A DNA stretch of 64,000 nucleotides from Aphelocoma coerulescens (GCF_041296385.1 NC_091022.1:19053967-19117966); one strand, 5' to 3'; numbered from the stretch's first letter, positions 39,701-53,454 are shown. Program-made: numbers and translations. Notes: generated by a model from the letters alone, not told the origin.

Positions 39701-41360
39701 TTTAACTACCACACCACCACCATAGACTACAAATAATTGATGGCCTATTTACAGACAGCTTACATACATATCATTATCTTCAGATCAAAATGACTGCTGT
39801 TTGGAATAGCAGTATGACCCACACATTCTGAGATTCAAATGAAAAAATAAAAAATTCTCTAAGAGGATAAATATTTCAAATACACTTTATTTCCTTTCAC
39901 ATAAATGAATCAAACACATTTGCTTAAAAAAGTCCCCCATAACATATTAAAAGACCTTCTCTTGAAACAGGCCTCTTTCCAACATGAAAAATCATTAAGT
40001 GGAGGTGGTAGGAAAATTTCTTCTTGCATTTGTTCAGAGTTTTTCCTTCAGTTAAATGAACTCCATCGATACACACACTATGAATACGTAAGTATAAAGC
40101 AACGATAAATGTTAAGCTACTGTTAGGACTACATTTTTGCCTTCTTAAATTGTAAAAATTTCAAGGACCAGATTTATATCTGCTTGTAGGTCATCTTTCA
40201 AAACTGTTCTAATTTTGCCATCCCTTCTTAAATACAATCACCAGTGAAGAAGTACTTGAACAGAACGATTAGCTGGAAGTACTCTTTAAACAGCAATGAT
40301 GCCTGATTCTAAGCACAGTATTTTAGTACTTCACATTGCCGTCCTCTAAGTTCAGTTCTAAATTATCCAGTGCTGTGACAATTACTCTGTGTTTGGAGAA
40401 CAAAACCACCCTAGTAAGTACAGGTATCTATAAAAATGAAATCCTGGTTTTATTGTGGTTGGTATTGTTTCAGAGGATACTGCAAAGTTGACACTGCAGC
40501 AGGCAAGTAATTCTGATTCAGATAACCCTCCACCAACTACACAAAGAAATGAGAACTTCCCAAACAATAACAGATGTCAGCAGCATTTGCAGTTTAATCT
40601 TTCATGAGAGAATACACTCTGCCATGTGATGAAACACCAGAAAAAATTTAATGCTACCTTTCATTGAATAGTTCTTGATGCAATCACAAATAGAGAGATC
40701 TAGTGTTTCATCATATTCTTGGAGTGCAATAAAGGTCCATTGGGCTCTTATCAGTAGGGAAATAAGGGTCCCAAAAAGGAGTAACATCAAGAGACATGTC
40801 AACAATTTTTTCTTTATTTTTTTTTAAACACATAACACTAGTGTACTTCTGTATTTTGGAAGGGGAAAGAAATACTCTCCATGCTATATAAGGCTGTTGT
40901 TGATATCTGTATCATTAGGAAATACTTAATAGGGACTAATAATACTATTTCTTAATTTTCTTGCATCTTCCTTCTTCAATATTTACTATTATTTTGACTC
41001 AGAAAATTGCCAATATTGTGGCTTACACCCATACACTGAATATATTCCATCTTTTGCAACTGAAGCATACATTTTCCCCAAATTCATTAAATGTCTCCTT
41101 TTCATTATTAAACATACATTCAACAAAAAATCAAAACTGTTTTTCATGTAACTCTTGCCTTCTTAAGACTATCTGACTGTGCTCACACCATGAGAAGAAT
41201 CAAAAATCTCACCCTGGCTTTAATTCCTAAAAATGTACCTATCTATTGTCTCCTTCCCAGCTTGCAGTCACTTTCTATAAACCCCTCTCTAGTGCTGCAC
41301 AAGTATCAAACAAACAATCTCAAGCTCAAGAGACATGCTCCGCTACTCAGCTTCTCTGTA
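36800..41360 (-). other. PRKACB: PRKACB long intron, AT-rich
   Basis: This is about 4.5 kb of AT-rich intron with only short chance open frames. No mobile element or RNA gene is recognised. Confidence 0.6.
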
Positions 41361-41365
41361 ACATG

Positions 41366-41605
41366 TCAGAGAATCATACAATCCCAGGTGGGAAGTGACC
41401 TCAAGGCTCACCTGGTCCAACCTTTCTTGACAAAAGCACACCTTAGACAAGATGGCCCAGCACCCTGTCCAGCTGAACCTTAAGTGACCCACTGTTGGGG
41501 AGTCCACCACCTCCCTGGGGAGATTATTCCAGTGGCTGGTAGCTCTCCTGGTGAAAAATTTGTGTCCAAGTCCGAAGGGGCTGCATGCAATAGGATTGCA
41601 CTTCA
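41366..41605 (-). mobile_element. CR1 LINE fragment (3' end, 5'-truncated, decayed)
   Basis: On the minus strand the translation contains HKFFTRRATSHWNNLPREVV, which matches the C-terminal end of the CR1 ORF2 reverse-transcriptase protein (typical FFTxRVxxHWNRLPREVV). The plus strand shows the familiar antisense of the CR1 tail: GGTGGGAAGTGACCTCAAGG, then CACCTGGTCCAACC, with an imperfect copy of the short ATTCTATG-type terminal repeat near 41370-41385. CR1 elements are usually 5'-truncated, as here. The insertion has the same orientation as PRKACB. The limit at the high-coordinate end is approximate. The element supports an avian or reptilian host. Confidence 0.88.
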
Positions 41606-41609
41606 TGCT

Positions 41610-43240
41610 TTCCACACTGAAAATCTGCTGCTCTGTTTTCTCAGCCACTGTGTCTTGGGCTAGTTCTCTTAACAGCAGGACTGCCAGCAGAACAAGTAAG
41701 TTTGTATGTATTAGTGGAAATGAATGAGTCAATTTAGTTGGTGGAGAAAATTATAGTGTTGTGAATAGAACTGTGGAAAACCAGCCAACTACTATTTTCT
41801 GTTTGGAATTATTTTCACACAAAGAAAGGCAGAACTATCACAAGTTATTTTTGAAAGAAGGGGCAGTAAGGCTATGAACTTTATTTTTACTTTAAATGAA
41901 AATACATCCTGCAGAAAATCTTCATCATTAAGTGGAAAATTCAGTTCAACTGCAGAAAAGATAAATGCAAGAGATGCCTGAACTTTTCTTGCCAAAGATC
42001 ATACTAAATTTGCAATGCTTACATCTCTAGCTTTATCATACCATTTAAGCTAACTCTGGTATTGGATTCTTTTGCATCTCTCATTGTGCTGATGCACAGT
42101 TCTGCATGTCTCTTCTCCCTCCTGTTACTCCCTACTCACATGCTGTATCTAAAAGGAGTATGTATGTATTAGTCATCTTCCAGTTTTATTTGTCCTAACA
42201 AATACTTGAGTACATTCTGGAGAAATTAAAGATATGAAGAGGAAGGCTGGTGATCTTTTTGATAACTTTGTCAAAATAAATTGTGGTCTGACAACCATGA
42301 GGATAATCACATTAAACAGAACTAAAATGATACAAATACTATTTTAGTCTCAGTTGTAAGCAAAAAATGGGACAACTCTTGCTGATAGTACTTGAGAATG
42401 GCATGGCGATGCGTATCATTACAAAGTCAGTCAGTAGCATCCCTGGACGAAGAGAAGGCTCCAAAGAGCCCCTCAAACTAAAAACCACCTCATGTTAATG
42501 TATCCAAAAGGTGAGATCAACACCATGCAACAGTAGCATTTTCTTCCCTTCAGTGAAATGTGTGTTTCTCCAGTGCAAAAGCCACTTGCAATACCATTTC
42601 ACCCTTGTTTTGCAGCCCTCCTTGGTATCAGCCCAACAAGAGGTGGGGCACTGTTTTAAGATAGGTCCATGAAATAAAGGGTTAAAACAGCAGAGCCCGA
42701 TGGGAGCAAGGGTCTTAACCATTGTGGTGAGACATCAGAGTAGTCCTTGAACAGCTGTATCTGCACAGGAAGGGCAGTGAATTGTAGCTATGAGCAGAGC
42801 AGCAGGGGTGGTAAGGGCAGGCATTTTTCAAGTCAGCTTTACTGCAAAGAAAATTGGTCATGTAAGTACTCCATAAGCAGCAAGTTGAAGAACGTTTCAT
42901 AATTATAGCCTCAAACCTCAAGCTGGAGACAGTACAACCATGTTTTGGGTTTTTTCAAAAATATCATACCAGCAAAAATCAGGTTCTACTCTGAAAACTC
43001 TTGCCCAATAGACACTATAAAATTGCTTCTAAAAGAGATCCTGAGAAAACCACTCTTAAGAAACAGCAATGAGTAATGGGGGCTATAACTGGTTTGAAAA
43101 TTCAACCAAATCATCATACAACACTGTCTTATAGTTGAAAAGCACAACAGTTATTTGGCCAAATTATAATCTGTATTTCTCCTGTCAATTACTTAGCAAA
43201 CATTTTTCTTTAATAAATGGCATACCTCCAAGTATCTGCT
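41610..43240 (-). other. PRKACB: PRKACB long intron
   Basis: This is intronic DNA upstream of the CR1 fragment. It has no recognised gene or repeat, and the open frames are short. Confidence 0.6.
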
Positions 43241-43244
43241 TAAA

Positions 43245-44340
43245 AACAGAAAACACAAAACCCAAAAACCACCACCACCACAAAATCCCAACTCTTCTGA
43301 AATGAAGAATTTCATAATACCATTTTAGCTCCTGAAAGTAGCAAGCCTCTAAAGAGACACTATCCATAAAAAAAACAGACCAAAACAAGAATCCCACAAC
43401 CCCCCAAAACCCCCACAAGAACTGGCTGAAACTATACAATGTGCCAAGTACACCTGGCACCTGTGGCAGAACAAAACCACGGAATGCAGCTTTGGGCATC
43501 TGGCATGAAGGTAGTCAGTGTCCTCTCTGCCACCTCTGTAGCAAGAGCTGAACTCAACAAGACTGAGGCAAGAGTAACACCAGAAGAAGACTGTTGCCAC
43601 GTGAAATACATGTCTTCCCCATGCAATATTTCAGTAGGCTTCATGGCATCCTGTTCATCTTCACACCTCATCTTGGAAAATTCCATTATGCCCTCATACT
43701 TCACTTTTTCACCATTTTCCCTGCCTAGACAGCAGAGGACGAGATCTCCTACGATCAGGAGAAGCACGATGGCAGGTGGATCAGCTTGTACTTTGGGCTA
43801 AATCCAGAGCCCAGTCAGGAAAAATACATTAAAGACACGAGCACATCCATAATGCTCTGCCAGGGGTTCTGAAAGTTAGTTCCCTCTGGGATAAGGTGGA
43901 ACACATGCATGCCATGGCCCAAGCGGGATTAATGACAACCTCTACTTCAGCTTCTCCAAAACGTCCTTTTAAGATGCTCTTAGTTCACTTTTACATTTAT
44001 ACATTTCCCCTCTAAGGCTCCACATGATGCAGGATCTCTTTATCAGAGACTCTGCTGTTCTGACCAAGCTGCAAGCAGGTAGAAGAAGCTTTTCAGGATG
44101 TCCCAACACCTGTGGTATTTTCTTTGACCTCCTCAGGCAGAGCATCTCTGGCCAGCATTCATCAGCTCCCTTTTCTGGGATGGGAGTATGTGGGCAAGAC
44201 CCAAACCATACTCTGCTTAGAGCTCCCTTTGGCTCCCTGTTTTTACATGTCTCGACCCACATTCCTTTTTTTACCTCATGTTGCCTGTTTTTCTCCATCC
44301 CCATTTTCTGTAGTTTCTCATTCTCAAGGAGGGCTCTCAT
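43245..44340. other. Mixed-composition intronic block with overlapping open frames and A/C-rich tracts
   Basis: Two A/C-rich tracts (about 43245-43290 and 43371-43415) are followed by a moderately GC-rich stretch with open frames of 100-130 codons on both strands (43432-43801 and 43969-44504). No domain is recognised in either direction. Overlap on opposite strands suggests composition rather than coding, and an old retroelement is possible. Confidence 0.35.
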
Positions 44341-44509
44341 GTTTTATTAGGAATAAATTGATATCTGCTCCGAAGAAAAAAGCCAACAGAAACAATAACT
44401 CAAAGCAGTTACTTAAAAAAAAGCAAGAAAAAAACAAGTGTAGGACATTCCTCACTCCCCACAACACAGTTTTACAGATCATGCCCTCTAGCTATTCTAG
44501 ATAAGAGAT

Positions 44510-47500
44510 GTCACTTACATAGCAATTACATAATAATTCTTCACATGGACATCATTCCATCCTTGCCAACCTTCTCCTGAGTGTTCACATGAGGTGCAAG
44601 GTGTTTGATGCTCATCACCAACACGTGGTAGTAAGTATTGCTTAACAATGAGAATTGTTAATTGAAATTGAAAAACCCCAAACTCTGAACACATTCATTT
44701 AAAGTTCAAGAATGTCCTACCTTGGAGTTCAATATAAAAAACCTAAGCTAATATGCAAATGAAATAAATTCTGCATTTGAATATTAAATGAACAGTTGGA
44801 TGATGAAGTAGGTAGTATCGAAAGAGCAATTGTTTTGGCAGAAAGCATGTCATAACAATAGACCAAATTTAGATAGAAACAGAACTTTCTTTGGTATTAG
44901 TGCAATCTGTGTGAAAAACTGAGGCTAATAATGTTTAGTGTCAGTTTTGCATCTGATCATTCATCCTCAAAAAATCCAAAGGAAAAAAACCTGCTAATTT
45001 GCAAAAGAACCAGGAAACACCCTATGAACCACTACAAAGCACTACACTCCCTCAAGCTCCCAGGCAATTCCACATCCCATGAAGTCGCTGTACACTTAAA
45101 CAAATTTCAAAACTTGCTTGTTTTGCAATTTGATATTCATATACGCCATTGAATTAAGCTAAAAGATCTAGCACCTCATTTCTCTGTTCACATAAACATG
45201 TACCACTACAAATGTAGATTTTTCAGCCAATGGAGAGAATCCAGCTTGAATACAGGATGCACTGTTGCAGTCTACTGCTTTAGAATGCTTAACCCATAGT
45301 TCCCAAAGCACCAGTGCTGATATTTGCAGGGTGTGCTTCTCACTACACAAATTTTCACAAGGAGCAAACATACAATTTTGGCATTGAATTTTTCAAAACT
45401 GCCCAATATAAAATCAAGTCAATGAAAATGAAAGTCAATGAAAACATACCTCCTTTCATTGTACCTGCTAGAGGGAAATACCGTGATCTTTCAAATGGGC
45501 TTGGCATGATTTAAGCTATGTAATGCTTTTCCTCTCACTCTCTTACCACCTACCCTGTTTTTCAATGAGAAATCCTGATCAAAACCTCCATCCTCCCCAT
45601 TAATCTATGGATCAGTTAATAAAATGCTTGAAGAATACTGGGAATCTGCATTAAAAACTTTATCTTAATGATAGACTTTGGTGCAGTTAAATCACATTTT
45701 CACCCTGTGCAAAGTAAGGCTAGATTATCATATGCTTAACAATCAGAATTTACATACACAATAAAACTGTTACTGCTACTTGCTACAAGACAAAGAATTT
45801 CAAACAGCCTAATGTTATAGTAATCAAAACTAACCTTAATTACTGTAACAATGCAACTGCTGAAGTAGCAGAGTACATACACCCTTAATTATGTCCGTTT
45901 GTGAGAGGGAAAAGCAAACTGATCCTAGGCACAGGCAAAGTAACAGTCTTTTCTATCTTTCAAGTTTCCATCTTCTTGCCAAAAATGCACTTTCCTTTGT
46001 TTTAATTTCTTGAGCCACATGGCAGCTGTGGATGTCTGTGGGTTTACAGACAAGTGCTAGCAGCAAGTGCAGTATGTTAATGAGTACATACTTCCTGGAA
46101 GCAGCTTAACCAGAATGAAATAGAAGAAACAAAAAGTTCCTGACATCCTCTGTTTAAATATTACAATATTTTAGCAAAAGGATACAAGTTAACAAGAGGT
46201 AGAGGAATAACAAACTAACAACTACATTTACAAATCACCCAACAGTTTAGATATTCATTCACCTTGCAACATTTTAAAGGAGGATTTCCTATGTCTCTAG
46301 TTTTAACATCACAGGTAAGATAGACTAACACAAAAGTAGCAAGGTATCACAGAACTACTGTGTCTCTCTAGAGAAAAGGGTCAGTGCAAGTAGAATCGCA
46401 CCTCTCTGCCCTTCCTAAGGGGAGAACTTGGCTCAAAATGCTCATGAGGCTTTCTCTGGTGGAGATCAGCTGTATTATAGAAAAGATTTTTGCCTTCTCA
46501 GAATCTGGACACCCATATAGCTCTTACATGCAGAGCGTATTTATGTGCCTCCCTGATTTACTGAAAAGTATTTCTAAAACCTTCAAAATTATTGCTCAGA
46601 ACTACAGATAGATGATATCCCAATGTAGAGAAACTGGTTGTTTATTCTAAAGTCACAAAATTTGTGTCTTTAAAAACCCACACAAAACAAACACCAAGGT
46701 GTTTCCACACCTTTGCTGCGTAGCATAGTGTTAAGAAGTTAGCCTAACCCTTACTATATGTATAACAAGGAATATGTACCAGAACTCATTCTATCAGAAG
46801 CCAGCAAACACCTTTTCTTTCTGGGCAGGGAAAAGCAGAGAGCATTTTAATGGAAGAAATGAAAACTTTGTTACATTTCTTAGTTTGAATATCAAATTAA
46901 AAAAAAAAGCAAACTCAAACAAAAAGGACCATATAAATACAAAATGAAAAACTTAAAAAGAAAAAAAAAAAAACCCTCTTCTAAAATACTATTGTCTTAA
47001 AGACCCATATGGCAAGTGTAGGGATAGAAACAATGTTTTTGCTCTATTTTTCTCTATCTTCATATATAGCTCTAGATGTCTAACTGCTAGGTGCTAACGT
47101 CTCCCACCAAAAACTTGAAGTCTTGAATTAATTGATTATATGAACAAATGCACATGAGAAAGTGGTAGTTTAGAGTAGTAATTTTTTCAAGAAGTAAGCA
47201 GGGTAAGGTCTTAAAGAGCTCAATGTTAAAAAAATAGACTCCTTTTTCTTGCCACCTGACGATTTCATTGCCAATGGTGCTTTCAGCGCTTCCTTTGAAT
47301 CTGTCTCTTGCCATCTGACACCTCAGTGAATTGATTTGGTGTGCAAAAATAATTATGGATAACCCAAAGAGATAAAACCAACATTGTTTTCTGCCTATGC
47401 AAAAGACCTTAACAGTGGATTAGAGAAAGACTTTAATTGTGACCCATGAAGGCTCTAGGAATAAAACCTGATTTCTCAACAGTGCAAGTCACCAGATGGG

Positions 47501-48655
47501 CTCAGCTGTTTTGTGAAACCTTACTCTTAGCAGACGCGATTCTGCTGAGATGCGGAAGAAACAGCAAGGGAGATGGCAAAGAGAGGCTCAAAGGAGCCCT
47601 GAAGAGACTCTTGTTTACTGCTGCTGATCCCAACACCACAGGCAGGGCAGCGTCTCCCTTTAGCTCTGTGCATAGCATACCCTCTAAACTGCTGTATTCC
47701 AATTCTCTTGCTTCACAAACCAAGACTCACTTTCATTTCCTGTCTGTCAATATTCACCTTATTTTCCAAAACAGAACACGTGGGTTTCAGAGAAAAAATT
47801 ATATTACATTTGTACAAACAAAATGGGGTCCTAGCTTATGACTAGCCCTCCTGAATACCAGGATAGCAAAGAAATAAAATGTGTGTGATCCTTTCCCAAC
47901 CATTGCAGGGGAAGGGAAAAAAAATAAAAGGAAACAAAGTGATTTTATCTTCTAGTTTTGCAACTCTAAGACAACGTATCACTTCACTTACCTCCTCAGA
48001 GCTCCACTGCTACTTTGTTCTCTTTCCCATTTCCCAGGAAGCATTTCTACCTCACAGCGGAGAAACTGCTTATGGAAGGAAAATACTTGCAGTACAGCCT
48101 GAAACCACAGCTCTCCTTTTGGCAACAGCAGTAGGTCAGGCAGCTCCTATTTAGTGCCTGCTATTCACTCTCTTCTCTGTGCCATATCCCACCTGCACTG
48201 GTACAACTGCTTGTGTGGCTGCAGTGAACTGGATCAGGAAGCCAAATCCAGGTTAATGAAAGTCCCTTCTGCTTTCCCTTTTCTGTAGGGTTATTTTTAA
48301 CCTAGATCAATCTCAAATTCAGTTCACCTTGTTGTCTCATAAACAGTTGCTCCAGCACACTTGAGGGCACACAGACAGGAAAACAAGTGGCAGGAGACAG
48401 AAAAGCAGAACTGCAACTGAAATAAACGCTTATGAAATAGCACCTTGCACCTGAAATGAAGACAAAGCTTGAGAGCAGCACTGCAGGGCAGACTTTTTAC
48501 CAAGTTCTAGCCCTAAATTTCACAAGTTTATAAGGAAAATCCCCACTGACTCAAGGTTCCTAACACTGAGAACTTTGCAAGCTTTAAATGCTAGAAGCAC
48601 TGATTAAATAAAACAACACTAAACAAACCTGTCTACTCATATCTGATCTGAAACT
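44510..48655 (-). other. PRKACB: PRKACB long intron
   Basis: This AT-rich intron has an A-rich run near 46952-46973. The open frame at 47446-47841 (131 codons, plus strand) is unrecognised and has overlapping minus-strand frames. No supported gene is seen. Confidence 0.55.
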
Positions 48656-48658
48656 CAC

Positions 48659-48699
48659 CTGCTGTATAGCAGAAACAATATTCTTTATTAAATCAACCA
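48659..48699 (-). CDS. Candidate 41-bp cassette exon in PRKACB (cryptic or poison exon, speculative)
   Basis: On the minus strand a long T run followed by CTAAACTACAG makes a strong acceptor, and CAGCAG/GTGAGTTTC makes a strong donor 41 bases later. Only one frame through the segment is open, and it is the one set by the upstream Cbeta1 exon: G+TG gives Val, and the exon reads VVDLIKNIVSAIQQ. It leaves in phase 0, so joining exon 2 (TGAAAG) gives an immediate TGA stop. Inclusion would therefore yield a 29-residue peptide or trigger decay. The hydrophobic spacing fits the consensus for RII-binding amphipathic helices of A-kinase anchoring proteins. Splice signals and frame are seen; usage is unproven. 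Confidence 0.3.
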
Positions 48700-48709
48700 C
48701 TGTAGTTTA

Positions 48710-51700
48710 GAAAAAAAAAAAAAGCATCTGGACAAACAAGTCCTTTATGATGTCTAGTAAGGATGCAGACAAAACACAAAATCTGACAGCCGTCCAAAAG
48801 CCTTTCCAAAGGAGCTTTGTGCAAAGGAGGGATCTGTGGGCTCCAGAAGAACTTTCACTACCTGGAGAAGACTCCCTGCCAGACTGGTGTGGAGTGGAGC
48901 AGAGCCCTTCGCTCCACACCGTAACCTGCACTGCTGCATCCTTACATGCTCCCTGTACCAATGAGAGGCTTCATTTCTGCAGCACAGCAAAGCCTTAATT
49001 AGGCTAAGGAATAAAGTGACTTGAAAGAATATGAGAAATCCCAGCATTATTCAAGATATTACTTTTGATTCTGTCAGTTCTATGAATGTGGATATATGGG
49101 TAAATGAACAAACACTAAACAAACCCAGCAACAAGGGAATGCCAAGCAATTTAAAATACTCTGTCTTTAAAGTAGTCTGAGCCTGTAATAAAGGCCTAAC
49201 CACAACAGCTAAATACAAACCAATTTATCACTTGGAGGCCCTTCTGACCTTTTGTTATGCTACCATGTGGCTATCTTTAATGAGTGATAACCTCTCTCTT
49301 TGCTAGTCCAAGCTGTGAATAAGCATTTTGTTTTTAATTAAAGCAGAATTTTCAGATGGTGCCTCTCTTCACATGGTGCATACTGGTAGTCTTACATTGG
49401 TGATTACAGCAGAGGAATTTTCAGATATTTCTTCAGCAAGTAATTACAACTATTTCTTATTTTCTTATTGCTGAAACCTACCTGATTAATAGATGATACA
49501 ACCCCAACACAGTGGGAAAGAAGCTTTACATACATTGTTTAAAGATGTTAATTCTTGGAGACCATTCCAGCACCACTCCAATATACATTGTTAATTACTC
49601 TTTATACAATACATATTTAAGATGATGCTCTAATCCAAGAACAAGGCTCCAAAAGCTACCCATTTCAAAATTGGAGAGTTAAATACAATGAACAAAAGAA
49701 AAGACACTCTCTGTTGAATAAAACTACACTCTGATCAAAACCACTCAAACAAGAGTCTCTGGAAAAGTGACAGGGAATCAGCTACCTTGAGATAGCAATG
49801 AATACAGAGCTTTTCACCTCTACTTCACCAATTTTAATCTAACCAAGGTCATCAGTGATAGAGCCTTGCCTCATCTAGTCTTTACAAGAAATATACTCAT
49901 GGTGTCTTTTGGTCTTCAACAAGAAAACACAAGAGAATGACCCAGCACTGAATGCACATGAAAAATAAGAAGAAAACCCCTCAGTTCTTAAGAAATATAC
50001 CCAGAGGAGGTTAAAATCTACTGGAAAAAGAAAAAGTAGAAGGCTGCATCCTTCTGTCAAGCACACTTCAAAGGAGCACTACTTAAAGAATAATTATAAG
50101 TGTTAAAAAGCAAAGAATTGACTATAATGGGAACTCTGTCATACTGAAGATACTGTAGGGAATGCTTTGAGGAGAAGGAGGAGTGAATGAACATAAAACT
50201 CACATGCAGAATACACATCACACATGCTGTACTTGGCTATTTAAAGACCACAGAAGCCGAAGTTAGTAAAATCATGCTGGATTAATAAAGCTGGAGATCT
50301 GGCTACCAGGTAAGAAGACACATGTACAGAATTATACTTTGAATATTATGCATTGTTTCCCTTTAAAACACATTTTAAGAGCAATTTGCTACCACACACT
50401 GCCACAGAAAAAGCAGCAAAGACCATATGAATCCCAGCAAATAAAACTCAGAAGCCAAGCCCATGTCATCAAGATCTATTGGAAGAAGAGAAAGTTTACA
50501 AATCTTCCAGTCCCTAAAGAGTGTATGCTAATCACCTGGTCTCTAATCCAGTTTGGTGGTTACAAAGAAACAGACAACATCACAACTAAGTACTCTTGAC
50601 ACTGTTGGGGGGAAAAGGGGAATGGACAATGGGAGAAACAACCCAACAAAAACCATAAAGAAAACACCAAGTGGGATTACTCTTCATTTATAGCCAAACT
50701 TCTTGCTGCCATGTATGACATTCCTTTGCATATCTAATAGGGCAAATAATTCAGAGCCATACATCATAATTACTTTAAAAATCTGTATTATCGTGTTATC
50801 TGAAGTAAAACACACACAAAACTTTCTACAAACTACATATTTTTGTAGGGCTGACATTCATTCTAGTTTAGAAAGTATTTCTAGTAAAGTTAAAACATCC
50901 TGTTTCACATAAAATCAATAATGATTTTGAAAGTAACAGATTCACTTGCTGAAGAAGTTATGTGACCTTTTTTAAACCTCAGGTGTGTTGTAGTTATGTT
51001 TCATGCTACTTTCACAAATTATTCCAAGATAATGAATAATAATAAAGCTAAAATTTTCCTACATTAATTGCAACGAGTTAAGGAACATTCTCTGTGGCCT
51101 TTAAAAAAAATGTAACTTACTACATGTTGATATTTTTAACTTCTAGGTTGCCAAAGTTCTCAACTACTGCAAATTGAGCAGCTGAAAAAAATCAACAAAT
51201 AATGAAGAGAATAATTAAATGAATATTAGGATGAGAAATTAAATAGAGTAACTTTTATGGCAACTGATAATTGTGCCTCTCCAGATTTCAAATGAAAGAT
51301 ACTTATATTACTATTCTAAAAGGCCCTCAGAATTTGTAGGTTGCTGTGCCCTGTGGAAAATCATGAAGGCATTTAAAACAGATAAAGTTTAAAATGGGTA
51401 CAGAACCCTTAAGCTTCTTGTAACTAAAGGACAACTTCTAATTTTAGTCCTCCAAATCAAAATCCAATGCATATTAGGAGAAGCTGGAACAGAAGGCCAT
51501 AGAAATAAACCCCTAACAGACTACACTGAAGCTTTCCATCTTGTGTATACACACACAGGTATCTTGCCCTCCCTGCTACACAAGCCCGATTCACTCTTTT
51601 GGTGACCAAACTTAAGAAACCACCAGTGTTCAGATTCCATTCACCTGCAGCTTCAGCCCAGAAATACTCCAAAACATTTGCTCTCATCTACTACTGGTGT

Positions 51701-52990
51701 TCACAAACACGTGGTTTTATTCCACTTCATAGCCTAAGTGAAGTAACAAGTACTACAGATATTTGAATATACATGGAAAGCTACAATAAATGAGAAGGAT
51801 ATAAGGACCATAATTAGGTGAACAGCATTTACCATGCTGACCATTGACAGTGAAAGAGGTCTCAAATTACATTTCATGAACTAGTAAGTATAGTTATCAG
51901 GGGAAGCTGCGTTACCCTTCATTGTTCTTTCAGGGACCTTAGCATGTCCTTGATCCACACAATTCCATAAGCTCCATGCATGGATCAAGGGCATAACATC
52001 ACCTTTAGAATTCAAACCCGGATACTCTTCTGTTACCCCTTCAAACAACTTCATTTTCAGTGTCCTGTAGTCTGGAATACATGCTACTGAAGACACTTAA
52101 CATGCAAAACTAGAAAACTGGTTCAACAATGCAAACAAATAATTCAGAAATATTATAGCTCCATTAAATTTTATATTTCTTTAGTTTTTGGTTGCCAGGT
52201 ATCATATGAATAGATTAAAATCAACATTCATGGACAGTAAACCAAACTTTGTTTCTAATAATTTATTAGTTATATAGTATTCATATATTATCAATCTTCC
52301 ACGGTAAGTGAATCCTGATCTTTCCCAGCAGTATGTCAATGATGACCAATTTCTTCTCCTAGTTACAGGAGTTGTATCATTACAGAGCTTTTTGCTGCTA
52401 AATATACTGAGTAATTAGACATCCGAGCTTGATGGCTCCAGCAGCACTTCATTTTTAAACACTAACAATGGGGAGCGAGAGGTTCTGAAAGAAACTCCTT
52501 CTGCAACTTAAAAATGACTGTATTTTATAATACGAGAATGCATTACTACTGTGTGTTGTAGTGTTATTTAATTGCACAAACTAATAGCAGTACAGTTACC
52601 ACGAAGTACAAAATGCTGTGTTTTGTCATCTGAGGAACTTCAAACAATCCACCCTCTCCCCACACTAATCTTTACAGTGATAAATACTAAAATACCAGGC
52701 TACAATACTTCCCATCAAAATTAATGCACTCAACTGAAAAATAAAACCACTAAACAATAATGGTCAAATACTCAATGTATTTGGACTGTGAGGTCTATAA
52801 TAGTGAGGTAAGACACAAAAATTGAAAGGTGAAAGCAACCACCAGAACTAGGTAGGTCAAGCAGAGCCCCTGGTCCCACAGCTGGAAATACCCACTGCAG
52901 ATCCCTGGGAAGCCAGAGGAATGCTGTGTGGGCAGGACCCGGCCTATGCAAATCGGGTTACCCAGTTCTACCCCAGACCTCAATAGTAAA
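48710..52990 (-). other. PRKACB: PRKACB long intron, AT-rich
   Basis: This is intronic DNA with short chance open frames. A somewhat GC-richer stretch at 48790-48960 shows overlapping frames on both strands. No recognised gene or mobile element is present. Confidence 0.55.
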
Positions 52991-52994
52991 TACA

Positions 52995-53390
52995 CAAAAA
53001 GTACACAAACTGAAAAAAAACCCCAACCAACAAAAAAGCCAAACCCACAAAATCCCCTAACTTCGACGTTTAAAGCTCTTTTCCATTTTAATGCCCTAGG
53101 ATTTTCTAGCAACAAAGGGTATTGTTGTCACAACACTGAGCTTGCACAACTGCCTGCTCACTACGTCTTGTCTTTACTCTTATCCATCACAAACATGCCC
53201 AAAGTTTTTTACTAGAAGCGAAGTAAGGAAGTCAACATACAAAAAAAAAAAAAGTCTGGGGTTTTTTTCCCAACAGCTCAATAGCCTTTATATTGTTTAA
53301 AGTTAGGCTGAAATACTTACAGGGGGAAAAAAAAAAAACCAACAAAACAACAAAAACTAAGCAAACAAACGAACAGAAACACCAGCAGAA
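52995..53390. repeat. A/C-rich and poly-A low-complexity tracts near the CpG island
   Basis: The plus strand holds tracts of A and C at about 53000-53060 and 53320-53385, plus an A run at 53241-53253. The sense strand is correspondingly T/G-rich. They resemble the A/C tracts elsewhere in the intron. Confidence 0.6.
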
Positions 53391-53454
53391 AGCTCCCTGC
53401 CATGACGAGTTCAGATCAATGCTTTTGTCTTCCATTTTACCCAGGGCTCAGGAG

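Noticed and set aside
41343..41732. A 129-codon minus-strand open frame
   Set aside because: It is the decayed C-terminal end of CR1 ORF2 plus flanking sequence, not a host gene.
43432..43801. Open frames of 111 and 120 codons on opposite strands
   Set aside because: No recognisable domain, and mutual overlap points to base composition.
45450..45459. ATG-AAA-GGA-G directly before a GTATGT donor on the minus strand, in the exon 2 phase
   Set aside because: Such short ATG-donor coincidences are expected by chance in a 48-kb intron. Nothing else supports a promoter here. It serves as a caution for the 18761 candidate.
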